Source of the DNA: Hoylesella pleuritidis JCM 14110 | GTDB taxonomy: Bacteria > Bacteroidota > Bacteroidia > Bacteroidales > Bacteroidaceae | DNA length: 64,000 bases | Assembly (NCBI RefSeq): GCF_000613725.1 | Contig: NZ_BAJN01000013.1 | Coordinates: 19,873-83,872 of the forward strand | Direction of reading: 5' to 3' | Shown here: positions 39,976 through 51,122 of the stretch, piece after piece | Layout: the number at the start of each line of letters is the position of its first letter | Position numbering within the stretch: position 1 is the first letter of the stretch | Notes under the pieces: model-generated | The model's database searches: none | What the model was told of the DNA's origin: nothing | The model's input: only the letters and a program-made list of their open reading frames with translations | Made by a program: the position numbers and the translations under genes

Positions 39976-42900
39976 ATGTATAGACTTACAAACATAAAGA
40001 AGATACTGACAACCATTTTGTTGCTGTTCGCAGTTCTCGCAGTGGCGGCGCAAACAGCCGAAACCGTTACGGGAACAGTAAGAAACGAGCAGGGCGAAAC
40101 GCTCATCGGAGCATACGTGCAGGTGTTGGAAACTAAGGAAAAGGCCGTGACCGACGTAAACGGACACTTCACCATCAAGCTATGCTGGGCCAGACATTAC
40201 AGGCAAGTTACATCGGTATGCTCACGCAACGGGTGAAAGTGGGTAGCCGGCCATTGAATATCGTGCTGAAAGACGATAGTCGGCAAGTAGACGAAGTCGT
40301 GGTGACAGGCTATCAGAATATCCGTAACCGGGTATATACCGGTGCTGCCACATCGGTGAAGATGGACGACATCAAACTCGAAGGCATCGCCGACGTATCG
40401 CGAATGCTCGAAGGCCGCGTACCCGGTCTGTCGATACAGAACATATCGGGCACGTTCGGCTCGGCTCCCCGCATTAATATCCGAGGTGGCGCCTCTATCA
40501 TCGGCAATGTGCAACCATTGTGGGTCATCGATGGTGCGGTGTATGAAGACCTTGTACACCTCAGTCTCGACCAACTGGCATCAGGCGATGCCGTGACACT
40601 CATCAGCTCGGCTGTATCGGGACTTAACCCGGCCGACATACAGGACATACAAGTATTGAAAGACGCTTCGGCCACATCGGTATACGGTGCCCGAGCCTTA
40701 AACGGCGTGATCGTGATCACCACCAAGTCGGGCAGGAGAGAATCCCCCTTGCGGGTAACTTACTCCACAGAGAATACCGTACGTCTGAAACCTCGCTATA
40801 GCGACTTCGACCTACTTAATTCACAGGAAACAATGTCGCTCTATCAAGAGATGTACGATAAGGGATATTTCGGTATCACCAACTCGTTGTACGGAAGACG
40901 CAGTGGAATATATTACCAATTATATAGAGGTGTGAGCACCATCAATCCAGCAACAGGCACCTATTATCTGCCCAATACTCCCGAAGCAAGGATGGATTTC
41001 CTGCGCAAACGCGAATATGCTAACACCGACTGGTTTGATCTTCTCTTTACGATGAAGCCCATTACCAATCACATGATAACGCTCTCTGGAGGTGGAAAAA
41101 ACACAGCTACCTATGCATCGATAGGCTTTTACAATGATGCAGGATGGACTATCGCCGATAAAGTGCGTCGATTTACGGCTAATGTGAAGAATACTTTCTA
41201 TATCAACGATAAGTTCACGACTACGCTCACGGCACAGGGTAACATCCGTTCGCAGAAAGCACCGGGCACGATGCCGCAGCGCAAAAATAATACGCTTGGA
41301 GTATTTGAGCGCGATTTCGACATCAATCCTTTCTCGTATGCCCTCGGAACAAGCCGTACCTTGCGTCCCTACAATGAAGACGGAAGCCTGGAATACTACC
41401 GCAACAACTGGGCGCCATTTAATATCTTCAACGAATATGCCAATAACAAGATGAGCATAGACGTGCTGGATTTCAAGATACAAGCTGAAGCCACTTACAG
41501 GTTGAACAATGATATCGCGATCAAAACCCTGCTGTCTACACGCCAGGCATATACTAGTACGACTCACGAAGTACACGAAGGTTCGAACATCGTGCAGGCT
41601 TTCAGGGCCAATGAAAATCCGTTCGTTGCCCAGCAGAACATTTATCTGGTGCACGACAAAGACAATCCGCAGCTTCAACCCAAGGTGGGACTGACCCACG
41701 GAGGCATACTCAACAAAACGGAAGCCTCGCTGAAAAGCGTCTTGGCCCGCATCGCTTTTGATTTCGATAAGCGTATGGGGCAGCACGATTTAAAGGCTTT
41801 TGCTTTTACCGAGATACGTTCGGCCGTGCGCACGGTTAATCCCTTCCAAGGCTATGGCATTCAATATGATAGAGGAAATCAAGTCTACACCAATCCGTTG
41901 ATATTCAATAAACTGATCAACGAGGGCAGCAATTATTTCAATCTGCACAAAAGAAACGACCGAGGCGTTACCTTCTCGTTTAATGGAACCTACGGTTATG
42001 CAGGCAAATATGTCTTCAATATGGTGTTCAACTGTGAAGGATCCAATACTTCGGGAAAAGGAGCGCGTGCACTGTGGTTACCTACCTGGAATGTGGGAGC
42101 CAAATGGAACATTGACCGGGAAGCCTTTATGAAAGACAATAAAACGATTTCACGATTGGCTTTGCGTGCCAGTTACGGTCTTACTGCCAAAATGAACGAA
42201 GAGGCCATCAATGCCAATTCCATTTATAAAAGCGGCATTGTGAATCGTCGTAACTTCAACGATCGGGAGAACAAACTTAACATTCTGCACCTGGAAAACA
42301 GAGACCTGACGTGGGAAAAAATGTATGAACTGAATATCGGTGTAGAGTTGGGACTGTTCAACAACCGCATCAGTACGACATTAGACGTGTATCAGCGTAA
42401 CACTTTTGATCTGATAGACCTGGTTCGTACCTCTGGTGTTGGTGGTCAATACTATAAATATGCCAATTTCGGCGATATGCGTACGCGAGGCATAGAGCTG
42501 GGTGTACACACCAAAAACATTGTAACGGATGGCTTCAGTTGGAGCACCAGTCTCACGTTGAGTGCAATGAACCAGAAGATTACGCGCCTATTGAATACCC
42601 CCAATGCCTTTGATATGGTAGCAGGAAGAGGTCGTGGAAACATCGTTGGCTATCCGAGAGGTTCGCTCTTCTCATTTAATTTCCAGGGACTGAACAACAA
42701 CGGACTACCTACATTCGACTTCGGACTTTATCCATCCAACCAAGGAGAATACTCGAACATTGCCGGAGCCGATTTCCTCGATACTCAGTATGCCAAGTCA
42801 TATCTGCTGTATCACGGGCCGATAGAGCCGCAAGTGATAGGCGGTTTGTCCAATACACTTAAATATAAGAATTGGGAACTGTCGTTCTTCGTAACAATGC

Positions 42901-43349
42901 AGGCAGGCAATAAGATTCGTCTGAACCCTACATTCGACCCCGAATTCGGCGACTTGAACGTATTCTCTAAGTCTTATTACAATCGTTGGCTCAATCCGGG
43001 CGATGAATTTAAGACCGATGTTCCCGTACTCCCATCTCAGGAATTGATTGCAAAAGTAGGTAAAGAGAATATCGAGCGGGCCTATAACACGTATAATTAC
43101 TCGCAGAAGATGGTAGCAGATGGAAGTTTTGTGCGGATGAAAAATATCTCTTTGGGGTATAACGTGCCTGACAAATTCTTGAAAAAGGTGAAGCTGCACA
43201 CAATGAACCTGCGCCTGAACGTGACCAATCCGTTCCTTATCTATTCAGACAAGAAGCTCAAAGGACAAGATCCTGAGTATTACAAGTCGGGTGGTGTTTC
43301 GCTTCCTACGCCTAAACAGTATACTGTAACATTGAACATCGGTTTCTAA
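39976..43349 (+). CDS. SusC-family TonB-dependent transporter (one frameshift)
   Basis: About 1124-residue importer. Start MYRLTNIKKILTTILLLFAVLAVAAQ; the CarboxypepD-like domain VTGTVRNEQGETLIGAYVQV follows. The frame breaks near 40180; restoring one G gives HFTIKAMLGQTLQASYIGM and the normal end of that domain. Then come DEVVVTGYQNIRNR (TonB-box-like), the plug (SVYGARALNGVIVITTKSG) and the barrel, ending QYTVTLNIGF. It is slightly longer than the 16306-19305 SusC and clearly a different subgroup. It is followed 11 bp later by its susD partner. Confidence 0.92.
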
Positions 43350-43360
43350 TAAGAAGAAAT

Positions 43361-44890
43361 ATGAAAAGAAATATATCATTGTTGCTATTCGCAACAGCAG
43401 CCTGGCTATTTATCGGCTGTAACGATTTCCTTGATAAAAGTCCCGATTCGGAACTGGATGTCGATATCAACTCCGAGGAAAAGATTGCAGAACTGCTTAC
43501 AGGAGCTTATCCCGAGGCAAGCTATATCCCCTTTCTGGAGCCCCGTACCGACAATGTAGAAGAGCGTGTCAATGGTGTGCATTCGCGGCTGAACGAATCT
43601 ATGTTCTTTTGGGAAGACTACGATCAGGAAGATCTCGATACACCTTTGAACTATTGGAATGCTTGTTACAAGGGCATTGCGCAGGCCAATAAGGCTTTAG
43701 AACTGTTGAGCCGCTATCCCAAGAGTGAGCGTGTAAAGGCCTTGTATGGAGAAGCATTCCTGCTGAGAGCCTACCTGCATTTTATGTTAGTCAATATCTG
43801 GTCGGAACCTTACGGAGGTAAATCGACCAATCCGGGAATTCCCTATATTACGAAACCCGAGAAGAATGCTCTGGTGGACTATCAACGAGGTACAGTGAAT
43901 GAAGTCTATGCCAAAATCGAAAAGGATCTGAAGCTGGGTATTTCCTTAGTTTCAGACACCTATTACAAGCATCCCAAGTTTCATTTCAATAAGAAAGCAG
44001 CCTATGCTTTTGCTTCTCGTTTCTACCTGATGAAGGGAGAATGGAAGGAGGTCATTGCATATGCGGACTATGTTCTCGGCGGCGATCCCAAAACACAGCT
44101 TCGCCCGTGGCGACAATATGCTGATGAATTGGAGTTCAATCATCGGAGTCTCTATCGCAAATACGCTGCTGCGGGCGAGCCTGCTAACCTGCTGCTGACT
44201 ACCACGGAGTCGCGTCTGGCACGTACAACGCCCAGCGAAAAGTATGGTTCTACATTCAATACGGTAGACAAGATTTTTGCTCAAAAGGGCATAGAAGGCG
44301 GTGGCGATTATGCAAAGATGAATTTCATCGGCACCTATATCTTCACTTCGTCAGCTGCTCCTGTCACTACCGGCCGCTACTTAGCTAAATTCGACGAGTT
44401 GTCCAATTCAGAGAGCACCGGCACAAAGCCTCGAGGACTTTATGTAACAAACGTACTCTTCACCGTAGACGAAGTTCTCTTAAACCGTATGGAAGCCTAT
44501 GCTATGCTGAAAAATTACAGCCACGCCATCGACGATTTTCTGCAATATATGCAAGGAAAGTTCGGTTTTATGCCCTCAGTAGACCGCGCTGTGTATACAT
44601 CAACAAATAGTAACAACTACAATATCTATACCCCTTTCTACGGGCTGACACTAAAACAGTTAGCTATGGTGAAACTCTTCCTCGATTTTCGACAGAAAGA
44701 GTTCTATCAGGAAGGCCTGCGTTGGTTTGATATACGGCGTTTCCATTTGGCCGTAAAACGTTCGTCGAAGAGTTCCTACTACTTCCCGCTGGAAAAAGAA
44801 GACCTTAGAAAAGTGTTGCAAATACCAACTGAAGCCATCCAAAGAGGTCTTACTGCCAATCCGCGCGAACGTCAGGAACCGCTCCGATAA
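43361..44890 (+). CDS. SusD-family binding lipoprotein
   Basis: 509 residues, intact. Lipobox LFIGC (Cys20), then NDFLDKSPDSELDVDINSEE, a typical SusD N-terminus. TPR-like helices are visible in NYWNACYKGIAQANKALELL and YGEAFLLRAYLHFMLVNIW, and the RagB/SusD C-terminal block in QKEFYQEGLRWFDIRRFH. It forms the extracellular lid of the SusC encoded just upstream. The next gene starts 33 bp downstream. Confidence 0.93.
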   Translation: MKRNISLLLFATAAWLFIGCNDFLDKSPDSELDVDINSEEKIAELLTGAYPEASYIPFLEPRTDNVEERVNGVHSRLNESMFFWEDYDQEDLDTPLNYWNACYKGIAQANKALELLSRYPKSERVKALYGEAFLLRAYLHFMLVNIWSEPYGGKSTNPGIPYITKPEKNALVDYQRGTVNEVYAKIEKDLKLGISLVSDTYYKHPKFHFNKKAAYAFASRFYLMKGEWKEVIAYADYVLGGDPKTQLRPWRQYADELEFNHRSLYRKYAAAGEPANLLLTTTESRLARTTPSEKYGSTFNTVDKIFAQKGIEGGGDYAKMNFIGTYIFTSSAAPVTTGRYLAKFDELSNSESTGTKPRGLYVTNVLFTVDEVLLNRMEAYAMLKNYSHAIDDFLQYMQGKFGFMPSVDRAVYTSTNSNNYNIYTPFYGLTLKQLAMVKLFLDFRQKEFYQEGLRWFDIRRFHLAVKRSSKSSYYFPLEKEDLRKVLQIPTEAIQRGLTANPRERQEPLR

Positions 44891-44923
44891 ATTCATCAAC
44901 ACCCAAACAGATAAAGTAAGATA

Positions 44924-45895
44924 ATGAAAATAAAGATAAGAAAGACAGCTCTTCTCCTCTTCGCGGTACTCTGTCTCACAGGATGCAGCGAAGAAAAGCT
45001 GAACGACAGAAGCGTAATCGATGACAGCAAGCAGCAGATAGAGACCACACAGCTGGATAATTGGATACTCGACAACATCACTAAACCCTACGGCATTGAG
45101 GTGGTTTATCGCTGGGAAAAGAATGCCGGCTCTACGGGCACATTCATCCATCCACCCAAATTAAAGAATATACGTGCGATACTCGAGGCCGTGAGAGAAT
45201 TAGGCTTAGAGACCTATCGACTGAAAGAAGTGGGAGGTACAGACTTCTTGCTCGGCCGTCTGCCCATCAAGCTATATCTTTATGGCGGTGGAAATCCCGA
45301 TGAAAACGGGGTAGAGCGGCTCCATAATCCACAGCTCACGGCAGCAGAGATGTGTTTATATAATGTGAACGGTTTCAACCCAGGCGATGCCGACAAGATG
45401 TTCGTGCTTATGCGTAGTGTACACCATCAACTGGCCAAACGCCTTATGCAGCTCATCGCTTACGACCGCGATAAATTTTTCACCATTAGCGGGCACCGCT
45501 ACACAGGTTCTACCGAGTCGATAGCTGCCCCGTTGGGCAATGCTCATACCGGAAAAGAGAAGTTCGGACTGGATGCTTATGCCAATAAGCGGGGATTCTA
45601 TACGATGCTCTCATTCCTTTCAGCTGAAGATGACTTTGCTGAAATCATCAGTGCTACGCTCACCAGTACACCCAAAGAAGTATACGACGCAACTGTCACG
45701 GCAAAGACGCCCGACACGGATGTCGACCCAGAAGTCAATGCACGTTATGCTAAAGAGGCTGAACAAGCTTATAAGGAGTTTACGGAAAAACAAGCTTTCG
45801 TAAATGAATATGTACAGAAAAACTGGCATATCAATCTCAAACAAATGCAAGTGATCAGCGTTCGTAGAATCAATGCCTACGTAAAACAACACTAA
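44924..45895 (+). CDS. Zinc-metallopeptidase-family lipoprotein with degenerate active site
   Basis: 323 residues; lipobox CLTGC (Cys21). It resembles the SusCD-associated 'substrate import-associated zinc metallohydrolase' lipoproteins (Peptidase_Mx1 type), which normally carry HHEFAH. The aligned position here reads HHQLAK (residues 167-172): the catalytic Glu is Gln and the second zinc His is Lys. No other HExxH is present, so it should not hydrolyse by the family mechanism and may only bind. Position between susD and a DUF4302 gene, the usual order for such loci, supports the family call. The gene is otherwise full length and undamaged. Confidence 0.72.
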   Translation: MKIKIRKTALLLFAVLCLTGCSEEKLNDRSVIDDSKQQIETTQLDNWILDNITKPYGIEVVYRWEKNAGSTGTFIHPPKLKNIRAILEAVRELGLETYRLKEVGGTDFLLGRLPIKLYLYGGGNPDENGVERLHNPQLTAAEMCLYNVNGFNPGDADKMFVLMRSVHHQLAKRLMQLIAYDRDKFFTISGHRYTGSTESIAAPLGNAHTGKEKFGLDAYANKRGFYTMLSFLSAEDDFAEIISATLTSTPKEVYDATVTAKTPDTDVDPEVNARYAKEAEQAYKEFTEKQAFVNEYVQKNWHINLKQMQVISVRRINAYVKQH

Positions 45896-45900
45896 GAAAA

Positions 45901-46932
45901 ATGAATAACAGATATATGAAATACTGTCTTATACTGACAGCCTTATTATTGGCAGCCTGCTCTTCCAACGACGATGTATTCGACAAATCTCCTTCACAGC
46001 GCAGCAGCGAGAGTATTGCCACCTTGAAAGACGAACTTGTGAATGCGCCTTATGGCTGGCGGGTACTCTATTTCCCAAAGACCGACTCGCTGTTGTTTTC
46101 TAATCCGTCGGAACTTATCTCCCAACACGGATTCAGAGGACGTTACGGCTATGGCGGCGACTGTTTCACGATGAAGTTTGCGGCTGACAATACCGTAGAG
46201 ATGCGGGCCGATTTCACTGACCGAACGGCAGCCGAAGCCGAAAAGAGTGAATATCTTATTGGCCGAAACAGCTTCACCCAACTGAGTTTTTCCACATATA
46301 ACTATATACACAGACTTGTGAACGATCGGTTTGCTGGAGCTTCTGATTTCCTCTATATGGGCAAGAATGAAGACGGCGACTTAGTGTTTCGCACTGCTAC
46401 TTACCTGCAGCCGGCACGCGAATACATTGTGTTCACCAAGCTGAAAAGCGCAGAAGAGACAACAGGTTTCGTGCAGAAGGCTTACGACAACCGTACGTTC
46501 TTTGAACAGATGATCAATCCGCAGCTCCGCATACATAGGGGCGGACGTACCTATTTTCGTAGCGACATCTACATCAAGCGCAATGTAGAAACCAATCAGG
46601 CCCTGCTCAAGGAAATCAAGGAAAAGAAATACTATCTTTTTCTTTTCACTCAAAAGAAGAATCCTATCCCGGGCTACCCTGCCAAAGAGATGACCGGCTT
46701 AGGATCCGGATATGCCGGGACAGAACACGGCATAACGTTTAGGGCCGGTCTGCGCTACGACCGCAAGACTATGTTTTTCGACTTTCAACGCGAGGGCAAT
46801 CGATTTGTGGCTGAACTCGTGTCAGTCTACGATCCGTTACTGCGCACTACTCGCTTAGTGAGCAAGCACCTACATCCTGAAGGAGAATTCACAGGACTAA
46901 AAGCAGAAATATGGGACGAACCCACAGAATGA
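45901..46932 (+). CDS. DUF4302-family lipoprotein
   Basis: 343 residues, 5 bp after the metallopeptidase-like gene. Lipobox LAAC (Cys20). The mature start DDVFDKSPSQRSSESIATLKDELVNAPYGWRVLYFP (only key part quoted) is characteristic of DUF4302, a Bacteroidota family found downstream of SusCD plus Mx1-type lipoproteins. Beta-rich throughout; no enzyme motif. Function unknown; probably a surface binding component of the import system. Confidence 0.75.
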   Translation: MNNRYMKYCLILTALLLAACSSNDDVFDKSPSQRSSESIATLKDELVNAPYGWRVLYFPKTDSLLFSNPSELISQHGFRGRYGYGGDCFTMKFAADNTVEMRADFTDRTAAEAEKSEYLIGRNSFTQLSFSTYNYIHRLVNDRFAGASDFLYMGKNEDGDLVFRTATYLQPAREYIVFTKLKSAEETTGFVQKAYDNRTFFEQMINPQLRIHRGGRTYFRSDIYIKRNVETNQALLKEIKEKKYYLFLFTQKKNPIPGYPAKEMTGLGSGYAGTEHGITFRAGLRYDRKTMFFDFQREGNRFVAELVSVYDPLLRTTRLVSKHLHPEGEFTGLKAEIWDEPTE

Positions 46933-47129
46933 TAAATAAACATGGGTTCGGGATAAGAAAGATGTATAGATAAGTAGACGAGTGAATGAAAGGCTATATC
47001 TGCAAAATATATCATCAATCCTTCGGACGAGCAGAAAACTGGAAAAATCCGGCAACTTTCTTCTACTAAACCCACGTTTAAATTAAGAACATAAAGAAAA
47101 TACGTCATAGAAACAAGAAATAACAGACA

Positions 47130-47756
47130 ATGAAGACAAATTTGACAAAATATGCTTTGATAGGCTTGACTCTGCTTATGCTGGGTTGTTCGAGAAGCAG
47201 TGAAGATTATGCCGACGAAAACTACGAGAAGCTGTTCCCGTTTCACGGTATCGAAAAGCCAAAAGTCTCCTATGAAGATCAAATCGTGCAATTGGGTGAC
47301 CCCGATGCACCTATTTCAGACTATGTCTATCCAGGAGTGGATATTACCGAGAATGTGAGGAAATACAAGGTGACGCTTATCTGCTCATTCAACGAAGTGG
47401 ATATCCTGGGTAAACTTGTGGGTGAAGACGATATCTCTTCCCGCTACACGGTTCGCTATATCACTCCCGACAAACAGTTACGTATCGTATCGAGCAACAA
47501 ACGCGACGAGACGGCACACGTGTTTCTGACCAACGGGAAAGAGCAAACCATCACATTTACAGCCAAATCGGGCTATCCGATGTATCTCTGTGTCAACGGA
47601 GTGGGACCGCGCGGTTCGTCTATAAAAGCCACTATCTCTGCCATATCCGAAGACGGGTTCACCATTGTGAAGCCGCTGAGTGTAAACGAACATCAGAATG
47701 AAGAGGGGCTTGACAAAATCAAAGCTCCATTCTGCGGCTATATTATTCTTCCCTAA
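47130..47756 (+). CDS. Uncharacterised lipoprotein of the import locus
   Basis: 208 residues; lipobox LMLGC (Cys22). Not recognised. The N-terminal region is acidic (SSEDYADENYEKLFPFHG); the remainder is predicted beta-sandwich, with a glycine-rich loop near VNGVGPRGSSIKATISAISEDG. It follows DUF4302 after a 197-bp gap holding no other gene and precedes the DUF4856 gene by 14 bp. Context alone suggests a ligand-binding or scaffold protein. Confidence 0.7.
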   Translation: MKTNLTKYALIGLTLLMLGCSRSSEDYADENYEKLFPFHGIEKPKVSYEDQIVQLGDPDAPISDYVYPGVDITENVRKYKVTLICSFNEVDILGKLVGEDDISSRYTVRYITPDKQLRIVSSNKRDETAHVFLTNGKEQTITFTAKSGYPMYLCVNGVGPRGSSIKATISAISEDGFTIVKPLSVNEHQNEEGLDKIKAPFCGYIILP

Positions 47757-47770
47757 TATAAATTAGAAAT

Positions 47771-48963
47771 ATGAAAAAGAATATTGCAATTTACATAATG
47801 TTGCTCCTGATCCCATTGACATTCCTTTCGTGTGATCAATGGGAGGGCGAGACCGTGGAGTCTGCTTACCGTGAACCGCAGATTCCTGACCCGACCTACC
47901 AGTCAAACGCAATGGCAGCAGCAGTGTAGACTATTTGGAATGCAGCCTCCTGCGCGATCCGCTCGACTATATTTACAGCAGTTATCTCAAAATCGCTTCG
48001 ATTATGTATCAGGCTAATATGGAAAAGGTACAGGACTATTTCAGCAATGGAGAGTTTGGATTGAAGCCCAGGGAAGAGATGGCTGCATCTCCTCTGCACA
48101 AGGCCGATAGGACACGTATACTGAAAGATGTGGAAGACATCTTTACAACAACGGGCGTGTTGAGTGGACTGTCGCAGCCGAGTCCTGGAACTTATCGCAA
48201 TCGCAAGGCAAAACCCGGTCAAGGTGGATATGTGGGCACGAATATCGGCGATGTCAACATTGCTTTTGCTAATGAGAAAGGCGTGATAGTGGCAGAATTA
48301 TTCAACGGTATCGTCTGGGGAGGAATCTACTTGGACAAGATTCTCAACGTACACCTCAATGACAGTCTCTACAATGATACCCGACTGCGCCGTGAACACG
48401 AAAGCACGACATTGCTCCCGGGCCGTAACTACACGGAACTCGAACACCATTGGGACCTGGCCTATGGCTATTACCAATATTGGCTGCCTTTCATCCAGAC
48501 AAGCGGTCTGTCTGTGTTGCGTGAAAGCCGCATCAAAATATACAATGCTTTCGCACTCGGTCGTCTGGCTCTTACTGAGTTTCGCTACGACGGAGTGCAG
48601 ACGCAGTTGCAGCTCATTAGGGCCGAACTGTCGAAAGTGGCTGCCGTGCGGACTATGAGTCTGCTAATCGGCGAGATAACCCTTGCTAATTTAGATGAAG
48701 ACATCAACAATGCTCTGGTGTTTCTTTCCAAAGGTTGTGGCGCCGTTTACGGCTTGCAATTTACTTTGCAGGCCTCAGGAATCCCCCATCTTTCCTATGA
48801 GGAAGCGACACGCTATATTGCACAGCTCACGACCGGCAACGGACTATGGGACAAACAGCGTCTGCTTGGTTCGGAATCTACCGAAGGTTCTCTTAGAAAT
48901 GTGGCAGCAGCCATCGGCAAGCGCTATGGGCTAACACTCAACGATATCAAACGTTCCAACTAA
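47771..48963 (+). CDS. DUF4856-family (imelysin-related) lipoprotein (one frameshift)
   Basis: About 397 residues. The start ATG at 47771 gives MKKNIAIYIMLLLIPLTFLS with lipobox LSC (Cys21). The frame breaks near 47903; restoring one T gives YQFKRNGSSSVDYLECSLLRD, the usual start of the mature family domain. The marker ELEHHWDLAYGYYQY (near residue 215) is the DUF4856 signature and resembles the HWE-type motif of imelysins. Imelysin-like proteins are often iron-regulated, so this is one hint that the locus handles iron or another metal. The fold relationship is from memory and not verified here. Confidence 0.72.
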
Positions 48964-48978
48964 CAAACATCACACAGA

Positions 48979-50133
48979 ATGACACATAGAATCTATTTCA
49001 TTTTATTATTATTGTCGCTCCCGTTTACGGCAAAAGCACAATTGGGGAAAGAACTGATCCTCAACGGAGGATTCGAAGACTACGCCAAAGTAACGCCTCC
49101 ACCGTCAGGAGGCGACGAAGAGGAAGAAAAAGGGCCTGACTATTTCGATCCCTATCAGAAACCCCGTTATTGGTATTTCAACTCGTCGTTGGCCTATTCC
49201 AGAACAAAGGATGCACACAGCGGTGTATTTGCCGTAAAAGTATATCCCAACGGCGGCTCGTTCTTCTCGCGTGACAAAGAATTTAATCCTTATCACATCG
49301 TAATCGATGCAGGCGGAGAATACAGTCTTACCTATTGGTATAAAGGAAAAGCCAAGAATCCCAACATCACGGTAACGGTAGACTGGTACAAGGGTACAAC
49401 ATCCATAAAGAAAGAGACGCGCGATAAAGAAAAAGTAAAGAAATTTACGGATCAGTGGCAAAAGAAGACATTCACATTCAAGGCTCCTGCCGGAGTAGAC
49501 AGAGCAGGAGTGGGCCTCTATATCGAAAACGATTACGAATCGGCAGAAGCCGGCGGCTACATTCTCATCGACGACATCTCATTCGTGCAGACCAAAGAGG
49601 GGAAGCCATCGGTAACGCTCGAAGCGCCTTCTAATGTTGTGGCCAGACCACAGCAGCGCGAAATGGAGCTGTCATGGAATGCCATTGCCGAAAAAAATGT
49701 CAGCTATCAAATCATAATGAATGGCGAAAAACTGGCCACCACAAAGGAGACTTCTTACATCGCCGAACGACTTGAACCAGGCAAGTCCTATCAGTTCAGC
49801 ATACGCTCTGTCAAGGGTTCGGAGATCTCAGCACCTTCTGATCCGGTCACACAACAGACTCAACGGATGAATATGGGCATCAACGAGGAAGGACGCATTC
49901 CCTATCTATACACCGTGCGTGAGGTTGGAACCTGTCCGCGTACACTGCGGCTGTTCTATCACGACTTAGCCGATCCTGCCGCCAAAATCATATACCGGGT
50001 AGACGGCACACCCATCACGCCTGTCAACGGCAACATTACCTTTACGAGCAAGGGTCAGCATATCCTGCAAATCGAAATCACAGAGACGCCCGAACGTAAA
50101 TGGGATATAGAATACAAACTGAATGTGGATTAG
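48979..50133 (+). CDS. Secreted carbohydrate-binding-like / fibronectin-III protein
   Basis: 384 residues, 15 bp after the DUF4856 gene. Signal peptide MTHRIYFILLLLSLPFTAKA with cleavage after AKA. Residues about 25-205 look like a CBM4/9-type jelly roll (LILNGGFEDYAKV ... YILIDDISFVQTK). Residues about 215-295 are a fibronectin-III domain (APSNVVARPQQREMELSWNAI ... SYQFSIRSV). The C-terminal 90 residues are unrecognised. A short acidic Glu run (EEEEKG) sits in the first domain. Likely an extracellular binding protein; no catalytic motif. Confidence 0.65.
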   Translation: MTHRIYFILLLLSLPFTAKAQLGKELILNGGFEDYAKVTPPPSGGDEEEEKGPDYFDPYQKPRYWYFNSSLAYSRTKDAHSGVFAVKVYPNGGSFFSRDKEFNPYHIVIDAGGEYSLTYWYKGKAKNPNITVTVDWYKGTTSIKKETRDKEKVKKFTDQWQKKTFTFKAPAGVDRAGVGLYIENDYESAEAGGYILIDDISFVQTKEGKPSVTLEAPSNVVARPQQREMELSWNAIAEKNVSYQIIMNGEKLATTKETSYIAERLEPGKSYQFSIRSVKGSEISAPSDPVTQQTQRMNMGINEEGRIPYLYTVREVGTCPRTLRLFYHDLADPAAKIIYRVDGTPITPVNGNITFTSKGQHILQIEITETPERKWDIEYKLNVD

Positions 50134-50140
50134 AAAAACG

Positions 50141-51055
50141 ATGAAACAAATACTTTTTTATATGCTGTTATTAGGTTGCAGCATCGCATTTGTTGCCTGC
50201 GACAACGACAACAAACAAGAAATGAAGGATATACGTTTGGGAGCCGATGATATCAACGAGGTGTCGCTCAACAAACTGTCCACCCGAACCATCATTCTCA
50301 GCGGAGGAACCGGAAAATATACGGCCAACGTTGCTGACTCGAAAATTGCAGGCGTCAACATCAGCAAAGACACCCTGCGTATCAACGGAATATGGGAGGG
50401 CCGCACTTATGCCACCATCATTTCAGGCGATTTCAAAAAGCGTGTAGAAATCAATGTAGTGGTTCCCGAACTCAGTATCAGCCAGTCGGAAATAAGACTT
50501 TACCCCCGTGATGAGAGTAAATTCGTGAGTTTAAACGGTGGGGGAGACATCGTCGACTTAAAGATAGAAGACCCCGATAAGGTAATGAACGCGAAATGGA
50601 ATGCCAAGACCAGCATCTTGGAAATCCAAGCCTACTATGAAGGTGAAGCAAAGATACGGATCATCTCGCAGGACAAGAAAGAAAAGACCTTGAAAGTTGT
50701 AGTGCGCTGCGAAGGTACGGCCGGTCGAGTGGGTATCTACGGCACCACCTCGCACAGCCTTTACGAGCAGATGAATACGGTGATGGCCGTGCGACGCCCC
50801 GGTGTGGGAGTATGGCTCTGCAACGGTGCACGCCCCTATTTTTCCCAAAAAGTCTTGAAGATAACGCCCGCTGTGGTCAATCCCGTAGTCGGAACCCACA
50901 TCGACGTTTCGTTCTCGATGCTCTATCCCGCAGAGTTTGCCAACAGCGGATTGAAAGAAGGACCGCACAAACTATATGTAGAAGAAGTAAGAGAAAAAGA
51001 CGTTGTGCTTCGTGGCCGAGGTTTTAAGTTTGTCATACCTTACGAAAAGAAATAA
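50141..51055 (+). CDS. Ig-like uncharacterised lipoprotein
   Basis: 304 residues from MKQILFYMLLLGCSIAFVAC (lipobox Cys20), 7 bp after the preceding stop; the longer reading from 50123 overlaps that gene. Two or three beta-sandwich segments can be seen (about 35-110, VPELSISQSEIRLYPRD onward, and VRCEGTAGRVGIYG onward). No known family recognised. It shares the lipoprotein pattern of its neighbours and is probably part of the same surface complex. Confidence 0.7.
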   Translation: MKQILFYMLLLGCSIAFVACDNDNKQEMKDIRLGADDINEVSLNKLSTRTIILSGGTGKYTANVADSKIAGVNISKDTLRINGIWEGRTYATIISGDFKKRVEINVVVPELSISQSEIRLYPRDESKFVSLNGGGDIVDLKIEDPDKVMNAKWNAKTSILEIQAYYEGEAKIRIISQDKKEKTLKVVVRCEGTAGRVGIYGTTSHSLYEQMNTVMAVRRPGVGVWLCNGARPYFSQKVLKITPAVVNPVVGTHIDVSFSMLYPAEFANSGLKEGPHKLYVEEVREKDVVLRGRGFKFVIPYEKK

Positions 51056-51122
51056 TTCACGGCTCTATTCACTCCAGAAACAGAACCAATTTTATTAATC
51101 ATAAATAAAAACGAAAGAACTT

